A stretch of 64,000 bases of DNA, taken from Agapetus fuscipes (taxonomy: Eukaryota > Arthropoda > Insecta > Trichoptera > Glossosomatidae). Numbering within the stretch: position 1 is the first letter of the stretch; each line of letters begins with the position of its first letter. The notes under the pieces are model-generated. The model had not been told where the DNA came from and made no database searches. It saw nothing but the letters and a program-made list of their open reading frames with translations. The stretch is taken from assembly GCA_951799405.1 (NCBI GenBank), contig OX637350.1, forward strand, positions 3,271,852 through 3,335,851, written 5' to 3'. Below are positions 11,130 to 23,410 of the stretch, piece after piece. The translations under genes and the position numbers were made by a program.

Positions 11130-11245
11130 ATTATGGGAAGAAGCAATGGATATAAATGAACTGAGATCAGTATGTAAGGATAGAAAAAAGTAGAGGAGAC
11201 TTTTCTAGAGGCTCAGGCCACACTTAATGTAAAGACGAAAGCGTT
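11130..11245 (+). repeat. L-RTE2 LINE 3'-end fragment
   Basis: Reads MDINELRSVCKDRKK followed by a degenerate RRLF..RLRPH in the plus frame. This matches the VCQDR..WRQLCRGSGHP end of the copy at 30080-30610, then runs into poly-T. Confidence 0.55.
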
Positions 11246-11287
11246 TTTTTTTTTTTTTTTTTTTTTAAGAAATCCTGTCCTATAGTC

Positions 11288-11615
11288 CGGTCGATAGCTC
11301 AGGTGGTAGAGTGCTTGCATTCCATGCCGAAAGCTCGGGTTCGAATCCCACCGTGGGTGTCAGAAATGATTTCCCGTTTTGGTGTTTATTTCAAACCCCA
11401 AAATAAAATACCGGCAAGGTTTACTCAGCCTTCACAAAAAATGAGTACCAGCACTCTCGGGAGTTGGGAAACCCCACTTCAACTAAAAGTTGTTGGTGTA
11501 AGGCCGGTCCCCTTACCTGTATAAATAAATAGGTCCCGAATGGCCACATGTGACCCCTTCGGGGATAACACAGGCAAGAAGTTACACTATATGTGTAGCT
11601 TAGTTGCGTTTTTTT
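11288..11615 (+). mobile_element. SINE-A, full length
   Basis: The best-preserved SINE-A head: CCGGTCGATAGCTCAGGTGG (box A) and GGGTTCGAATCCCACC (box B), about 45 bases apart, the normal internal pol III promoter spacing. The body and TTGCGTTTTTTTT tail follow. The arm between the boxes (CTTGCATTCCATGCC) resembles the anticodon arm of glycine tRNAs, but the pairing is poor, so the source tRNA is uncertain. Confidence 0.85.
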
Positions 11616-12685
<1,070 letters not shown>

Positions 12686-12962
12686 CGTTAGAGCTCGTTC
12701 CCACTTGTCGGTGGTCGGATCCGTATATTAATCGGAGGTTCCAGTGGCAGAACATTTCGGACAAAATCGGTTTCCGATAAGTGTGAATAGCTTCATAGTC
12801 TAGTGGCGAAGGGTGCCATACAAGCCGATTCTCATCGGTTTTCCGTTTAAAATGAGGCAAAAATGATGATAAAGTAGACTGCATGGTTTCAATGGGGGAA
12901 AAATACGTATTGTTTCTTTGGTTTTAAATGTATTACCCGACAAGTGGGAACGGGCTGTAACG
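12686..12962. mobile_element. TIR element (277 bp) beside the Rbfox exon
   Basis: The left end CGTTAGAGCTCGTTCCCACT and the reverse complement of the right end, CGTTACAGCCCGTTCCCACT, continue as TGTCGG on both sides. These are 26-base inverted repeats with two mismatches. There is no transposase and the superfamily is uncertain. Confidence 0.65.
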
Positions 12963-13165
12963 AAATTTGATTAAATATTTGGTGGCATGGCTCTTTCAAA
13001 TATCCATTTTAGTAAGTATGGCTTTAGGTTAACATGTCTTTTTCAAACATACATTATAGTAAAAAAAATATATTTCAGACATGTCTTTTAATAACCATGC
13101 CCTTTTCGGACAGGTTTTTTCTTATCAACCAGAATTTTCAGCATTATTTTTTATATTTTAACTTA

Positions 13166-13612
13166 AAGGTTGGTATGTGGCTGACCACCTATAATCTAAG
13201 CTGCAAAAATATATTGACATTGAAGGCATGCCTGAAAGCAGGCACATGTAAGTTCACGCTTACACATGCTGCATGTGTGCATACAAAATAAACTAAACCT
13301 CACATGAATATAAATTTTGCAACACCTGCCGCCTTTCTCTCAAACCGGGGTGGTATTGGCAAGGTGAACCAAGTTTTTACAGCATGAAGGGATACCATCC
13401 ATACTGTAAAATGTTTCACTTTGCCAATGTCATCATCTGTTTCAGGAAAATTCGGCAAGAGTTGCAGGGCTTATGCTCATTTGAGATTTGGGTTATAGTG
13501 TTGTAAGTTGACATGCGACAAATGTAAGCGCGAACTTGTATGTTTCTGCTTGTGGGCATGCATTTAATATGAAACTTAAATATAAATGCAACATATCTTT
13601 GCAACTTCGATA
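13166..13612 (+). repeat. L-RTE1 3' module interrupted by an inverted copy
   Basis: The head GGTTGGTATGTGGCTGACCA (from 13166) and the rest (13392-13612) form one plus-strand copy. Between them sits a minus-strand copy at 13190-13391. Confidence 0.7.
13190..13391 (-). repeat. L-RTE1 3' module nested in another copy
   Basis: Runs from TATAATCTAAGCTGC (tail) to TTTTTACAGCATG and lacks the head, i.e. it is 5'-truncated. It splits the plus-strand copy around it. Confidence 0.7.
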
Positions 13613-14310
13613 TTCAATGATAATAATTTAAAGCTTAATTGAAAAGAATTCGTAATTTCTGATTGAAAGGCAAAGGCCAGATTAATTATTGGTTGTGTCA
13701 TTTTTTAAACATGTTATGTATGAAAATAAATAAACATTGCAATATAAGTTCACACATACGGAATTTTTCAAGATTGAAAAACAAATAAATAGAGTACTAC
13801 AAAATAAGTGGCATTTTCATCAATAAACCATATTCTATTTATACCAAAATAATCAAGAGGTCAAAGGGGATGTAAAATTACATACATACATAGATATCAA
13901 AATTTCGTAATAAAACTATTAAAATGTAATAAATTTATTTATAACTGAAACAGTAAAGGATGATTTAAAGGTCTGAGACCCAGACAAGTGCTGTGTAGAA
14001 AAAAAATAACTTCTTTATCGGAATAATTAAAATATTTGGTAATAAAACTATTTGATTATGTGCTCTTTGACACGGCAAAAAGATAATTTTCAATGAAAAC
14101 AAAGTTTTATCTTATGAATAGTATTTCGACTCTCAAAATTTTTTGAAAGAAAAAGTGGCTTTAATTAATAAAAGGACCTACATTTATCTGAGAATTCAGC
14201 TCGAAAATAAAAGAGGGTTAACTCTGAACAGGAGAGACAGTGCTTAAAACAAGACAATCGACAAATTTACAATGTAGCTTCAAGAGGACGTATCACTGTC
14301 AAGTGCCATT
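13613..14310. other. AT-rich DNA, no feature seen
   Basis: No family or exon recognised. Confidence 0.4.
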
Positions 14311-14329
14311 AAAGCAATAAGTACCAAAA

Positions 14330-14650
14330 ATGTATGAAGTAACTCAGCTCTCCTAGCGAACGTTTCAGTTTCCATATATTTTTGGTATAACGCTTGAGTT
14401 AAGTTAAAACGTAATACTTTCGGTACAGGGCGGTTGTAACAATAAATAAGTCACTAGAAATCATTTCGCTTTCCAGAACAAACAGAAGCTAAAACATTGT
14501 GTAAATACTTGACTATCGCGTTTACAGAAAAATGTATAGAAAATACAATAGCGCTTCTAGTGAGTGTTAAGTTTTCATACACTTTTTCTGCTTACGTAAT
14601 GGTTGAGTATTTAAGCGTTGTTTTATATTCTGATTCGTACTGAGAAGCTT
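14330..14650. repeat. Repeat-E, two diverged copies
   Basis: Two degenerate units (about 14330-14440 and 14510-14640) share the pattern: AAAATAC/ATATATGG, an AGCG..T-CTAG-AG core, GTTTcagTTTcCATA, a TTTTTg-T-ACG segment and TTgAGTaTtTAagcG. Related copies occur near 33230, 35870, 39690, 46400, 46950, 49780 and 58850. Confidence 0.45.
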
Positions 14651-14900
14651 TATTGCTTAAATGAAACTTGACACAATTACTTTAAAGGAGATGAAACGAA
14701 TTATTTCAGCTCCGCAAACTTATTCAATTCTATTATATTTCAAATGGAGCATGATGATGATGATCTGTAGAGCTTATAAAAAAAATACACATGTCTTTAG
14801 GCACAAGAATAAGAAGTTGCATATATAAATGTAGGTACAGTTTAGAAACGAGATGAAAATGGTGAAATTGAATGTAGTTTCACTAAGCTGTTTCTATAAT

Positions 14901-15112
14901 CATCTATAATCTATGTTGCAAGGATATTTTAGCATTTAAAATCATATTAAATACACGCCTAAGTTCGCGCTTACAAATGCTGCATGTGTACTCACAAAAT
15001 TGAAAACCAAACCTAAAAATAAACATAAGCCCTGCCACTTCTGCTTACCTTCCCTGAAACAGGGTTGACATTCGCGCAGTGAACCATTTTCTTTCAGTAT
15101 GGGGATGTGAAT
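14901..15112 (-). repeat. L-RTE1 3' module, copy
   Basis: Minus-strand copy, head-truncated after CAGTATGGGGATG, with tail ATCTATAATCTATG at the low-coordinate end. Confidence 0.75.
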
Positions 15113-15613
15113 TTTAAATGTTCCGCATACCGCATATACAACTAAATTAAATGTGTCTTCCGTGGATTCAAGATATTCAGAACATGAAAAGAGCTTTTTA
15201 AGTGGCAATATCTTTGCAACTTAGATTATATCATATATTACTTTCACATTTCCTCTGTAAGGTACATATTGTTTGTAGGATGTATTATGTAAGAAGTTTT
15301 CTTTACTCTCTAGCGAGTCAGCCTACGGTACACTTCACGTAGGTAACAATAACAAAAGAAATGAACGTTTTAAAGCCTCTTCGATGCGGGAGGGAGCCGT
15401 GAGTTTGGTTCGATGAAAGAAAACTTCTCAAGAGGTCGGGGTTTCCTTTTAAGTAAAAATATATAACCCGGAGCGACGTTGGGGGCATGAGAAACCCAGC
15501 GATGAAAGTTCTATCGCATTGTTGGTATGCGAGAACAATGGTATAGAACTAGAATAGTAGTTTTAAGAATCTGAACTTTTGATAAAATTGGTGTTTAAAT
15601 ATTCATATCAGTA
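15113..15613. other. Unclassified spacer
   Basis: Contains a somewhat GC-richer block (15380-15520) with no recognisable coding or repeat identity. Confidence 0.35.
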
Positions 15614-15812
15614 ATAGGTTTGCCAATGCCGCCCCGAATTCAGAGAAAGGCGGCAGGACTTGCAAGGTGTATGATCATTTGAGGTTTGTTTTTTAAATTG
15701 TAAGTATTGAAATAGCATTTGTAAGCGCGAACTTAAACGTGTCTGTTTGCGGACATGCATTAAATATGGATTTTAAATGATAATATATATTTGCAACTTG
15801 GATTATAGATAT
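15614..15812 (+). repeat. L-RTE1 3' module, 5'-truncated
   Basis: Starts inside the module at GGTTTGCCAATGCCGCC (the CCGCC subfamily) and ends GCAACTTGGATTATAGAT. Confidence 0.7.
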
Positions 15813-15828
15813 GCCAATTTTTTATTTT

Positions 15829-16146
15829 TTTTAAGAAATCCTGTGTGGGAGACTCCCTAGATTCTAGAGACTCTAGGGGTCTATGACACTTGTTGTACCT
15901 AGTGCCGCAGAGGTGTACGAGCTTGGTCGTCGCTACAAAGCGCCAATACTCAAGCAAGACCCAGTTGCTGTAAGGCTGGATGGACTTTTGGTGACCGGTC
16001 ATTGGTAAAGGTTTATGAATTTTTCAACCCAGCGAAGAGCAAATTTGAAAATATACATGGTATATTTTTTGTGCTCCGCCGGGATTCGAACCCACAACCT
16101 TCCCATTTAGAGTCCGCAGTGTTACCACTGAGCTATGGACCGCTCA
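15829..16146 (-). mobile_element. SINE-B' (SINE-B head and body, alternative tail)
   Basis: In sense: SINE-B head and body through GCGACGACCAAGCTCG, then TACACCTCTGCGGCACT, ACAACAAGTGTCATAGAC, CTAGAGTCTCTAGAATCT, AGGGAGTCTCCC and oligo-A. This tail is the 3' end of the LINE fragment at 27862-28316, not the usual (TAA)n CR1/L2-type tail. Confidence 0.8.
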
Positions 16147-17240
16147 AATATAACAATTACAAAAAACAATATAAACAAATACGATTATTTCACTGTTAGG
16201 TAAGTCTCATTCATCATATCAGAGAGGGTGCCTCAAGATTAGTTTTAAGTTCTCCCAAAACGGTTCGTCTAATATCCGAAAAATTTAATTAACTATGTCA
16301 AACGACCGTAATCCAGCTTAAAAACAAATAATAAGCTAAAATTTCTGATAGCATCCGTACACATTTCAAATATCAGTACGTGGCTTATAATAATATCTTA
16401 AATTTTATCCTTTGACATCTGCAAGGGACACATATTCCGGGAATCTCTAAAAACGTCAATAACAGAGCACGGCTCTGGCATTGAATAAAAAATATAATCT
16501 CTGGAGATATATTTCTTCGGGATTTATTTGTACAAAAGGCACCCAAAAGAGCTGAAGTATTTCGGTGTGTGTAATTTTTCAAAGGCGAAGAAAAATATAC
16601 AAGTCTGGCATATGTTGCTTTGCTTACATTTTTTCTTCTGACAAGACACATCTGGCATTTGGTTAAGCACGCATGACGCGATCGAATGATAAAATCTGCT
16701 TATTATATAGCAGTAAATTATTTAATTACCACTCTATTTCCGAAGCTCTATGCCAGTGGTCACATAACTATGGTCGCCAAAGAGACAATAAAATGTATTA
16801 AATGAAAAAAAAATCATTTTTTTTGTAGCACATAATTTTCAATGCAGATTTAAGTGAAGAGCATTTTAAAATTAATAAAAAAAAACTTTTGGTCAGACAC
16901 AGAGTTTTATATTCACATTTTTTGAGTTTCATTGCCTAAACGCTATCGGATTTTATTCGCACATCTTCAGAGGCTAAAAAATGTGACAATAAAAATATGT
17001 GTTGCACTAAATGTTATTTTAAATTAATTTTAAAGATGAGTTTTCACTCCGTAAATGCACAACTTAAGAAAATTGTGTGCTAACTCAGTGTATTAACGCT
17101 CCAGACTGGTGTCTTCAAGCTCGGACTGAATGCAGCTTCGGGAGACTTCGGATTGTGCCGAAGGAACACGACTACTTCCGCAGTCCCTCGGTTAGACCGC
17201 GCCATCAGGCACTGACTTCACAGCAATATCTTTTTAATTA
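16147..17240. other. AT-rich spacer with a Penelope-type hairpin motif
   Basis: No gene seen. On the minus strand near 16930-16990 the words GCCTCTGAAGATGTGCG and GATAGCGTTTAGGC resemble the stem-loop words near ends of Penelope-like elements, but the GAAA box is not intact. Confidence 0.35.
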
Positions 17241-17248
17241 TTAATTTG

Positions 17249-17526
17249 TTAATTCCTTGACTGATAGGTTGGTATGAGCTCCTTGACTGATAGGTTGGTA
17301 TGAGGCTGACCCCCCGTGCTGTAAAAATCGGTTCACCTTTGCCAATGCCACCCCGTTCAGGGAACGGCGGCAGGAGTTGCAAGGTTTATGTCCATGTGAG
17401 GTTTTCTTTATTTGTATGCACACGTGCAGAATGTGTAGGCGCGAACCTACATGTGCCTATCTGTAGGCATGCATTTCATATGAGCCTTAAATGTTAACAT
17501 ATCTTTGCAGCTTAGATTATAGAATA
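17249..17526 (+). repeat. L-RTE1 3' module with duplicated head
   Basis: The head CTTGACTGATAGGTTGGTAT occurs twice in tandem (about 17254 and 17282) before one full CCGCC-subfamily module. Confidence 0.75.
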
Positions 17527-17974
17527 TTATACAACACATAACAGCGAACGGAATTTGTTTTTTTTAGTTGATATAGGATTCTGGACAACAATTTCAGGTA
17601 TGTCCTCTTTCTTCAGAGATTTTGGAGTCACTTTTTCCCCCCAAAAGTGCCGCATGCGTCTCCGGAGCCGCACCATGTCGACCACTGCTCTATTGTATTC
17701 TCGGCGTGGGTAATACAAATTGGACGACGAAAATTTTACGGACGATAAAAGAAGCTGAGACGATCTGTCATCAATGCGCATTTCAACACAACAATGTTTA
17801 AAAGATAAAACAGAAAGATGATTGATTCTGAAACGTACAAAACTGATTTTTAACATTTTGTTTAGATCAGCCAAAGTGTTATTTTGAGCCACATTGTGAA
17901 TCTATTTTTTTGTGTACAGATAGTCGTATCTGACGTGGACAAGAATATATTGTAGGGCCTATGAGATGCAGCAC

Positions 17975-18123
17975 AAGGCCGAAAAGGACCAGGAAGGCCC
18001 AAAGAATGTGATGGATGGATGGTGTAAACGAAGATGAAGCCAAAGCAGACATTAGTAGCTGGAGAGCAAATGCAATAGACAAGAGGGAATGGAGGAGAAT
18101 CTTCGATTTATCCAATTCTTAGA
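17975..18123 (+). pseudogene. LINE reverse transcriptase C-terminus, fragment
   Basis: Reads GRKGPGRPKECDGW, then after a frame shift DEAKADISSWRANAIDKREW RRIFDLSNS and a stop. This GRxGRP + W + KREWRR layout is typical of the C-terminal end of APE-type LINE ORF2. Confidence 0.6.
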
Positions 18124-18353
18124 TACAGTCAGAATTCCATTGAAGCCGTTACAGCTTTGTGCCAGATTTGACATTGATTAGCTTGAGAAAAAGTGGGTTT
18201 AAGTGGAAAATACAAGACTCTTGTATCTGGAAACAAGATATTCATCTACACTAAGCCTTTGAAGAATAGTGCAGTAATTCAAAGTAAAGATTTCAGTTTG
18301 AAAAGCTTATCGAAACAAAATGATCATTTCATTGTGGATTCCACACGCCATTA

Positions 18354-18566
18354 TCACCATCTTCTAAAGGCAGTGCTTTTTTGTGCCAACCACCTAATTA
18401 TGTTGGTTGCTATCCTCTTTAGCTGTGAATAGGACGAGACATCCATGAGCCGCTTCAAATCATGGAAGTACTCAGTTCTTCGGCGACCTATTGTTCGTCT
18501 TTCCAATATTTTTCCTCTAATCGAGTGTCCCATTAGTCTGGTTTTCCTCATCAAAATGTGTCTCAT
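18354..18566 (-). pseudogene. LINE reverse transcriptase C-terminus, fragment
   Basis: Minus frame contains MRKTRLMGHSIRGKILER, RTIGRRRTEYFHDLKRLMDV and SSYSQLKRIATNIIRW. It matches the GH..GK..GRRR..Y...SYS.LKR..W pattern of LINE ORF2 ends. It is a different lineage from L-RTE1. Confidence 0.6.
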
Positions 18567-18659
18567 AAGCTCTTTTCGTTCTTCTACTTCCTTTCAATCC
18601 ACGCTCATCTTCTTTCAAATCCACATCCACCAGATTACAGATAGATTGATAATTTAAAT

Positions 18660-19810
18660 TGATTACTAGTGATGGGTAGTGTGTGTTTAGCGAGAAACCA
18701 GCGTGCTAGGAAGGGAAGTAACCCGTTATCGGCTCCATCACGTCACTAGGCAATTATCGCTTAATCCCGAGCACGGTTACAGATTGGTAACGAGATTTTC
18801 CCGGGTTTACGCTGATAAGCCGATGCCAAATGCGAGTCATCTCGTAGCGAGGACTTGTGGACGAGCTCCAAGTATAAACCGTTATACGTACCAAAAATAT
18901 ACGGGAAAATAAAACAGACCCTCAATCGAGCGTTTTAATTTGGGTAGTAAAGTTATAAGTAAGGACTTTGACGGACTTGGTTCTACATTCGCGAATAGTT
19001 TATTTATAAATCGTAACTTTTGTTAAATTGTAATCTGATTGTTTTTTTCTTCTATTTCATGTGTACTTTACATTTGAGTATTTCAGAAACCAAAAGCGGT
19101 AATTTAGGGTTTTTTTCGGAAATGAGATTATATAGAAATTATGAGAACTAAAAGAACAAAAATTAAAATGGATTTCGACTGAAGAAAAATTTCGTTAAAC
19201 AGGATTAAAAATTAAAGCTTTTAAAGCTTCATGTTTTGGGTCGGATTAAATCAAAAACGGAAAACTGGAACTTTTTTGAAAATTAAAGCAATATAGGAAA
19301 ATTCAGAAAATATGTTTTTCAACATTTACATATCTTATTTTCAAAAACAAAAATTTCGTCTTTGATTCTGTGCGTCTCTATTTAAAAGCTGTGAATTAAG
19401 CCACCGAATGAGAAAGGGATGAAAAATGATGCTTCAGAAAAGTATATACACTTTTTTTAAATATTGAAAAACGGTAAAATACGAGAAAGGTTGCAAAAAA
19501 CAATACAGGTCTTGTAATTTTCAAGAAAATAAGCAGCAGTCTTTGTTTTCTCATTTTTACAAATATTTTTGTACAAACGATAGAAAAATGAGAAAAGCAA
19601 CAAAACAACGGATTGCAGATTTTACAGGCTGAGCATCTACGATATCAAACTGTAAATATTTATTCCAAAGATAAATAGTAAGACAATAGACATTAGTTTT
19701 ACAAAATTACATCTTGATTTCTTTCTTTTTTATCCAGAGAAGGATTGTAAATTTATGAAAAATATTGGCCTTATCCGATATAAATAAAATATCTTTTATT
19801 TATAAAAGAT
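18660..19810. other. Unclassified, partly GC-richer then AT-rich
   Basis: 18670-18900 is less AT-rich than its surroundings, with no stable reading frame I recognise. The rest is AT-rich. Confidence 0.35.
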
Positions 19811-19811
19811 G

Positions 19812-19980
19812 GCCTTATCTTAATTTAAACTGAATAAGTGCTGATCCACTGATCTGAGAAATCGTGGATAAGACATTTTATTGGGTGTGACTTCTCAAAG
19901 TAAATTAATTAATCATAAGGAAGTGCTCATGAATAACTTATACACTACAAGATTCTCGCAATTTTTTCTGTTTTCTCTTG
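19812..19980 (+). repeat. Repeat-G copy
   Basis: Shares CTGAATAAGTGCTGAT, ATTGGGTGTGACTTCTC and ACTACAAGATT with 52660-52840; the start of a third copy closes the window at 63947. Confidence 0.5.
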
Positions 19981-20084
19981 TAAAAAATAAGAAAAAGGTC
20001 ACATCTATACATCTACATACACTGTACACTTTCAGTATGCAACTTCTTACTTGTGCGTAGGTATGTTATTGTAATGTGTATAAT

Positions 20085-20232
20085 AATAATAATAATATTA
20101 GGATGATTTATTTGGTGAGCGCTGTTTTCGTGTGTATCACACCTCAAGAGCCCTCTGCGAGCTTGGTCGTTGCTGTAGATAGCGCCAATTCTCAAGCAAG
20201 ACCCAGTTGTTGTAAGGTTGGATGGACCTTTC
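20085..20232 (-). mobile_element. SINE-B, cut by the assembly gap
   Basis: (TAA)n tail, CTCACCAAATAAATCATCC and body on the minus strand, running into the N block before the head. Confidence 0.8.
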
Positions 20233-20432
20233 NNNNNNNNNNNNNNNNNNNNNNNNNNNNNNNNNNNNNNNNNNNNNNNNNNNNNNNNNNNNNNNNNNNN
20301 NNNNNNNNNNNNNNNNNNNNNNNNNNNNNNNNNNNNNNNNNNNNNNNNNNNNNNNNNNNNNNNNNNNNNNNNNNNNNNNNNNNNNNNNNNNNNNNNNNNN
20401 NNNNNNNNNNNNNNNNNNNNNNNNNNNNNNNN
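20233..20432. other. Assembly gap (200 N)
   Basis: Exactly 200 unknown bases, probably a placeholder, so true gap size is unknown. Frames spanning it are meaningless. Confidence 0.95.
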
Positions 20433-20545
20433 TCCCGAAGGCCTTCCGCCGCCAAAAAAAACATTGCAAGTGAAGTATCACCAAGTGAAGCGACTCCGCA
20501 TGAGTTGTATGAACTTGGTGGGTGGAGGTGGGTAAAGTGCCTATC
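20433..20545 (+). repeat. Repeat-D, 3' part
   Basis: Carries GAAGGCCTTCCGCCGCCAAA, GAAGCGACTCCGCATGAGTT and GGTGGGTGGAGGTGGGTAAA. It matches pieces at 34471-34790 and 38945-39230 in the opposite orientation. Confidence 0.65.
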
Positions 20546-20873
20546 CCCACTTCTATTTTCTTATCTCATTTCTATATATTCATCTCATTTCTGTCAAATT
20601 TCCTTAATATTTTTCGTTTGACTTTTTGACTATATATTTCAATAACGGTAATGATACACAAAAGCATTAAATAAGATTACAAATGCACAGCTATTGCAGT
20701 AATCATTTCACAACTTGATTGATTCGTGACTCGGCGGACGCTTGAATTAAATTTACGCAAGTGTAGAGTTTCGCAGTTAATAATCATGATTATATCTCAC
20801 ATCCATCACGTTCAATTTGCGCTAGTCCAACACCGGATACTGCAAGGCTAATATTAAAGCTCGGAGGAATGCA

Positions 20874-21173
20874 AGCGGACGATCGCGAGATGCAATGTGA
20901 CATAACCTCAATCCACCTCAAACGTAAAGCTGATGTCAGAGGAGATACTTTCTGTTAATTTCTATTTAAAAAAAAAAAGTTTCAGTGGTTTCCCATAGTA
21001 GCGCACGTGCCATGGAACGAATCGGTATACAATGAAGAAAAGAGACATTGGATAACAGCAATACGTGAAATATAAATTCAAGCGGACTATCGTGAGATGT
21101 AATGTGACATAACCTCAATCCACCTCAAACGTAAAGCTGATGCCAGGGGAAAGACTTTCTGTGCATTTCTATG
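20874..21173 (+). repeat. 205-bp tandem repeat
   Basis: Two units starting CAAGCGGAC at 20874 and 21079 (period 205) share GTGACATAACCTCAATCCAC, TCAAACGTAAAGCTGATG and CTTTCTGTNNATTTCTAT. A third partial unit near 21540-21580 lies beyond a LINE insertion. Confidence 0.7.
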
Positions 21174-21480
21174 ATGATGATGGATGATATATTTCCGGTG
21201 GCGCCGTTTAATGATCACAGACCATCTCAAGGGCGCCGTGGCTCTTCGAAAACAGCATTTTCTTAAGTATTATTCTGAAGGCGATGGTGGGCTGGTCAAA
21301 GCGAAGGTCGACAGGCAGCTTATTCCAGGCAACTGGCCCGGCTACCCCAAAGATCCTGTCCGCAAAATTGGATGTATTAGCTCTTATTGGTTCTTTGATC
21401 CTGTTGACAGCAGTAGAGGCAGAGCGCAGTGGTCGCCTTGTAGCGATTGATGCGTCGACATAAAAAAAAACACACACACA
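21170..21480 (-). pseudogene. CR1/L2-like LINE 3' end
   Basis: Minus frame contains RSASTAVNRIKEPIRANTSN, FADRIFGVAGPVAWNKLPVD and FRIILKKMLF, the (G/A)DR.F.VAGP..WN.LP signature of CR1/L2-type ORF2 ends, followed by GGCGCC and a (CAT)n-type tail. It is 5'-truncated and inserted in the 205-bp tandem array. Confidence 0.75.
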
Positions 21481-21583
21481 CATGGGGCACGTTACGAAGT
21501 AGGTAAACTACGAAAAAAAGAGCCATACGATAACATTAAATATACAGCCGATGATACTTTTTGTTCATTTCTATACATCAACC

Positions 21584-21840
21584 TTGACTTACAGGTTGGT
21601 ATGAGGCTGATGAACACCCATAATGTAAAATATTGTTCACTTTGCTAATGTCACCCTTGTTTCAGGGAAGGTCAGCAAAAGTTGCAGGATTTATGTTCAT
21701 TTGAGTTTTGGACTTTTGTGAAAAGTAGGTACACATGCAGCATTTGTAAGTGCCAACTTTTACGTGTATGCTTATAGGCATGCATTTAATATGACTTTTA
21801 AATGTAATTATATCTATAGAAAATATATTATAGAACCAAA
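21584..21840 (+). repeat. L-RTE1 3' module, copy
   Basis: Plus-strand copy with diverged tail (ATATCTATAGAAAATATATT). Confidence 0.75.
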
Positions 21841-22320
21841 ATAAAGCACCAGGTCTGCTAAAACATTCGCTTTTTGATCAAATTTGTCAGCGGTTTAGAG
21901 TAACAATACAAATCAACGACCCAATCTGTCTGTACTGTGTGAAAGTTCAATGAACCATAATAAACGTTCGTGCTGGCGTCTCGTCCGATAGCACCTTAAG
22001 CCCCGATACGTCGTGAGACTCTCTTGGAAATCATGCCGTCCGGTTTACATGCTGCTGCTCTAAATGCAAATGAGATTTGTAATGGCTTTGGCAGGACGAG
22101 CGGGAATAACAGAGGATCAAAATATTTTAACCATACACTGCACTCTTGCACCAATAGAATAGCGTATTCATGAATAAGATATGGAGTGTGTGAGTAAATC
22201 TTGAATCAGTCATATGGTATGTTCAGATAGGAATAAAATCTGATTTATTTGATGCACATTGTCAAGTTTTTTATTCAATTTAGATTCATCCTGAGGACTT
22301 CTTGAAAGTTACAAAAAAAT
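21841..22320. other. Unclassified spacer
   Basis: No recognisable gene or family. Confidence 0.35.
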
Positions 22321-22321
22321 G

Positions 22322-22622
22322 TTTTTTTTTTTTAAGAAATCCTGTGCGGGAGACTCCCTAGATTCTAGAGACTCTAGGGATCTATGACACTTGTTGTAGT
22401 GCCGCAGAGGTGTACGAGCTTTGTCGTCGCTACAAAGCGTCAATACTCAAGCTAGACCCAGTTGCTGTAAGGCTGGATGGACCTTTGGTGACCGGTCATT
22501 GGTAAAGGTTTATGAATTTTTCAACCCAGCAAAGAGCAAATTTAAAAATATAAATGGTATATTTTTTGTGCTCCGCCAGGATTCGAACCCACAACCTTCC
22601 CATTCAGATTTTTGTTACACCG
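22322..22622 (-). mobile_element. SINE-B' (alternative tail), second copy
   Basis: Same composition as 15829-16146. In sense, the SINE-B body to GCGACGACAAAGCTCG joins directly to TACACCTCTGCGGCACTACA and the CTAGAG-rich tail. The head is partly lost after CCCATTCAGA. The identical junction in two loci shows a true subfamily. Confidence 0.8.
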
Positions 22623-23405
22623 GTCAAAATTTAACATTTTCTTTTTGTTTTCGTGCACTCTTCAAAGGGACTGAATGTATTTTTAATGTAGAAATATATT
22701 CTTAAGAATATAAAATAATATTATAATTAATGACATCAAGTTCTTTTGTAAAAAGCCAACAAAATACTGATGGTCACTTGAAATAATATGTTCTGGGACA
22801 AATTAACATTAGTAGAATCTATTTTGGAAAATTTAATTATCACGAATAAACGATTAAAATTTTAAAAGCTGAATTTTGGTAAGACACTAAAAAATGAGGT
22901 ACAGAATGAGTAGGTACAATTAAATAATGCACACCGGTTTCATGAACAAATTTCACATCATCAAATGTCTCATCTATTAATAACAAATCTTTTTTTTTAA
23001 TCCAAAATAAGGCAGTCATTCATAAAAATATATTTCGTACATTTTCATGTTGATTTTATTGAAATATGTTTAATATAATTCTTTTATTCATACTAAAATT
23101 TATGTGGAAAAAAAAGTATGTACCCGAAGAAAAAGGATAAGACAAAGCTCTGTTTTCTATGGGATTATGAGGACTCTGGCAATATACTTAGTCGCCTTAT
23201 GGTCGAGTCGCCAGTACAACAGATGGCTCCGATATTAGCATTTGTCTTATGGCCCGAGACGTATTGCAAAACAACTCAAAACGTGCTCATTGCGGATTAC
23301 AGCCAGTACGAAAATAGAACTTTCTCTAGAAATAATATCACAGTCAAATACAGCAATAGTAGTATTTATTAAACACATTGAGATTTTTTTACATATTATT
23401 TGGTA
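22623..23405. other. AT-rich spacer
   Basis: Only a short frame near 23118-23372 without a recognised domain. Confidence 0.4.
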
Positions 23406-23410
23406 TACGT

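Noticed and set aside
11288..11360. Possible tRNA gene
   Set aside because: Continues directly into the SINE-A body; no independent mature tRNA structure.
20076..20621. 181-codon open frame
   Set aside because: Runs through the 200-N gap; the flanks are SINE-B and Repeat-D.
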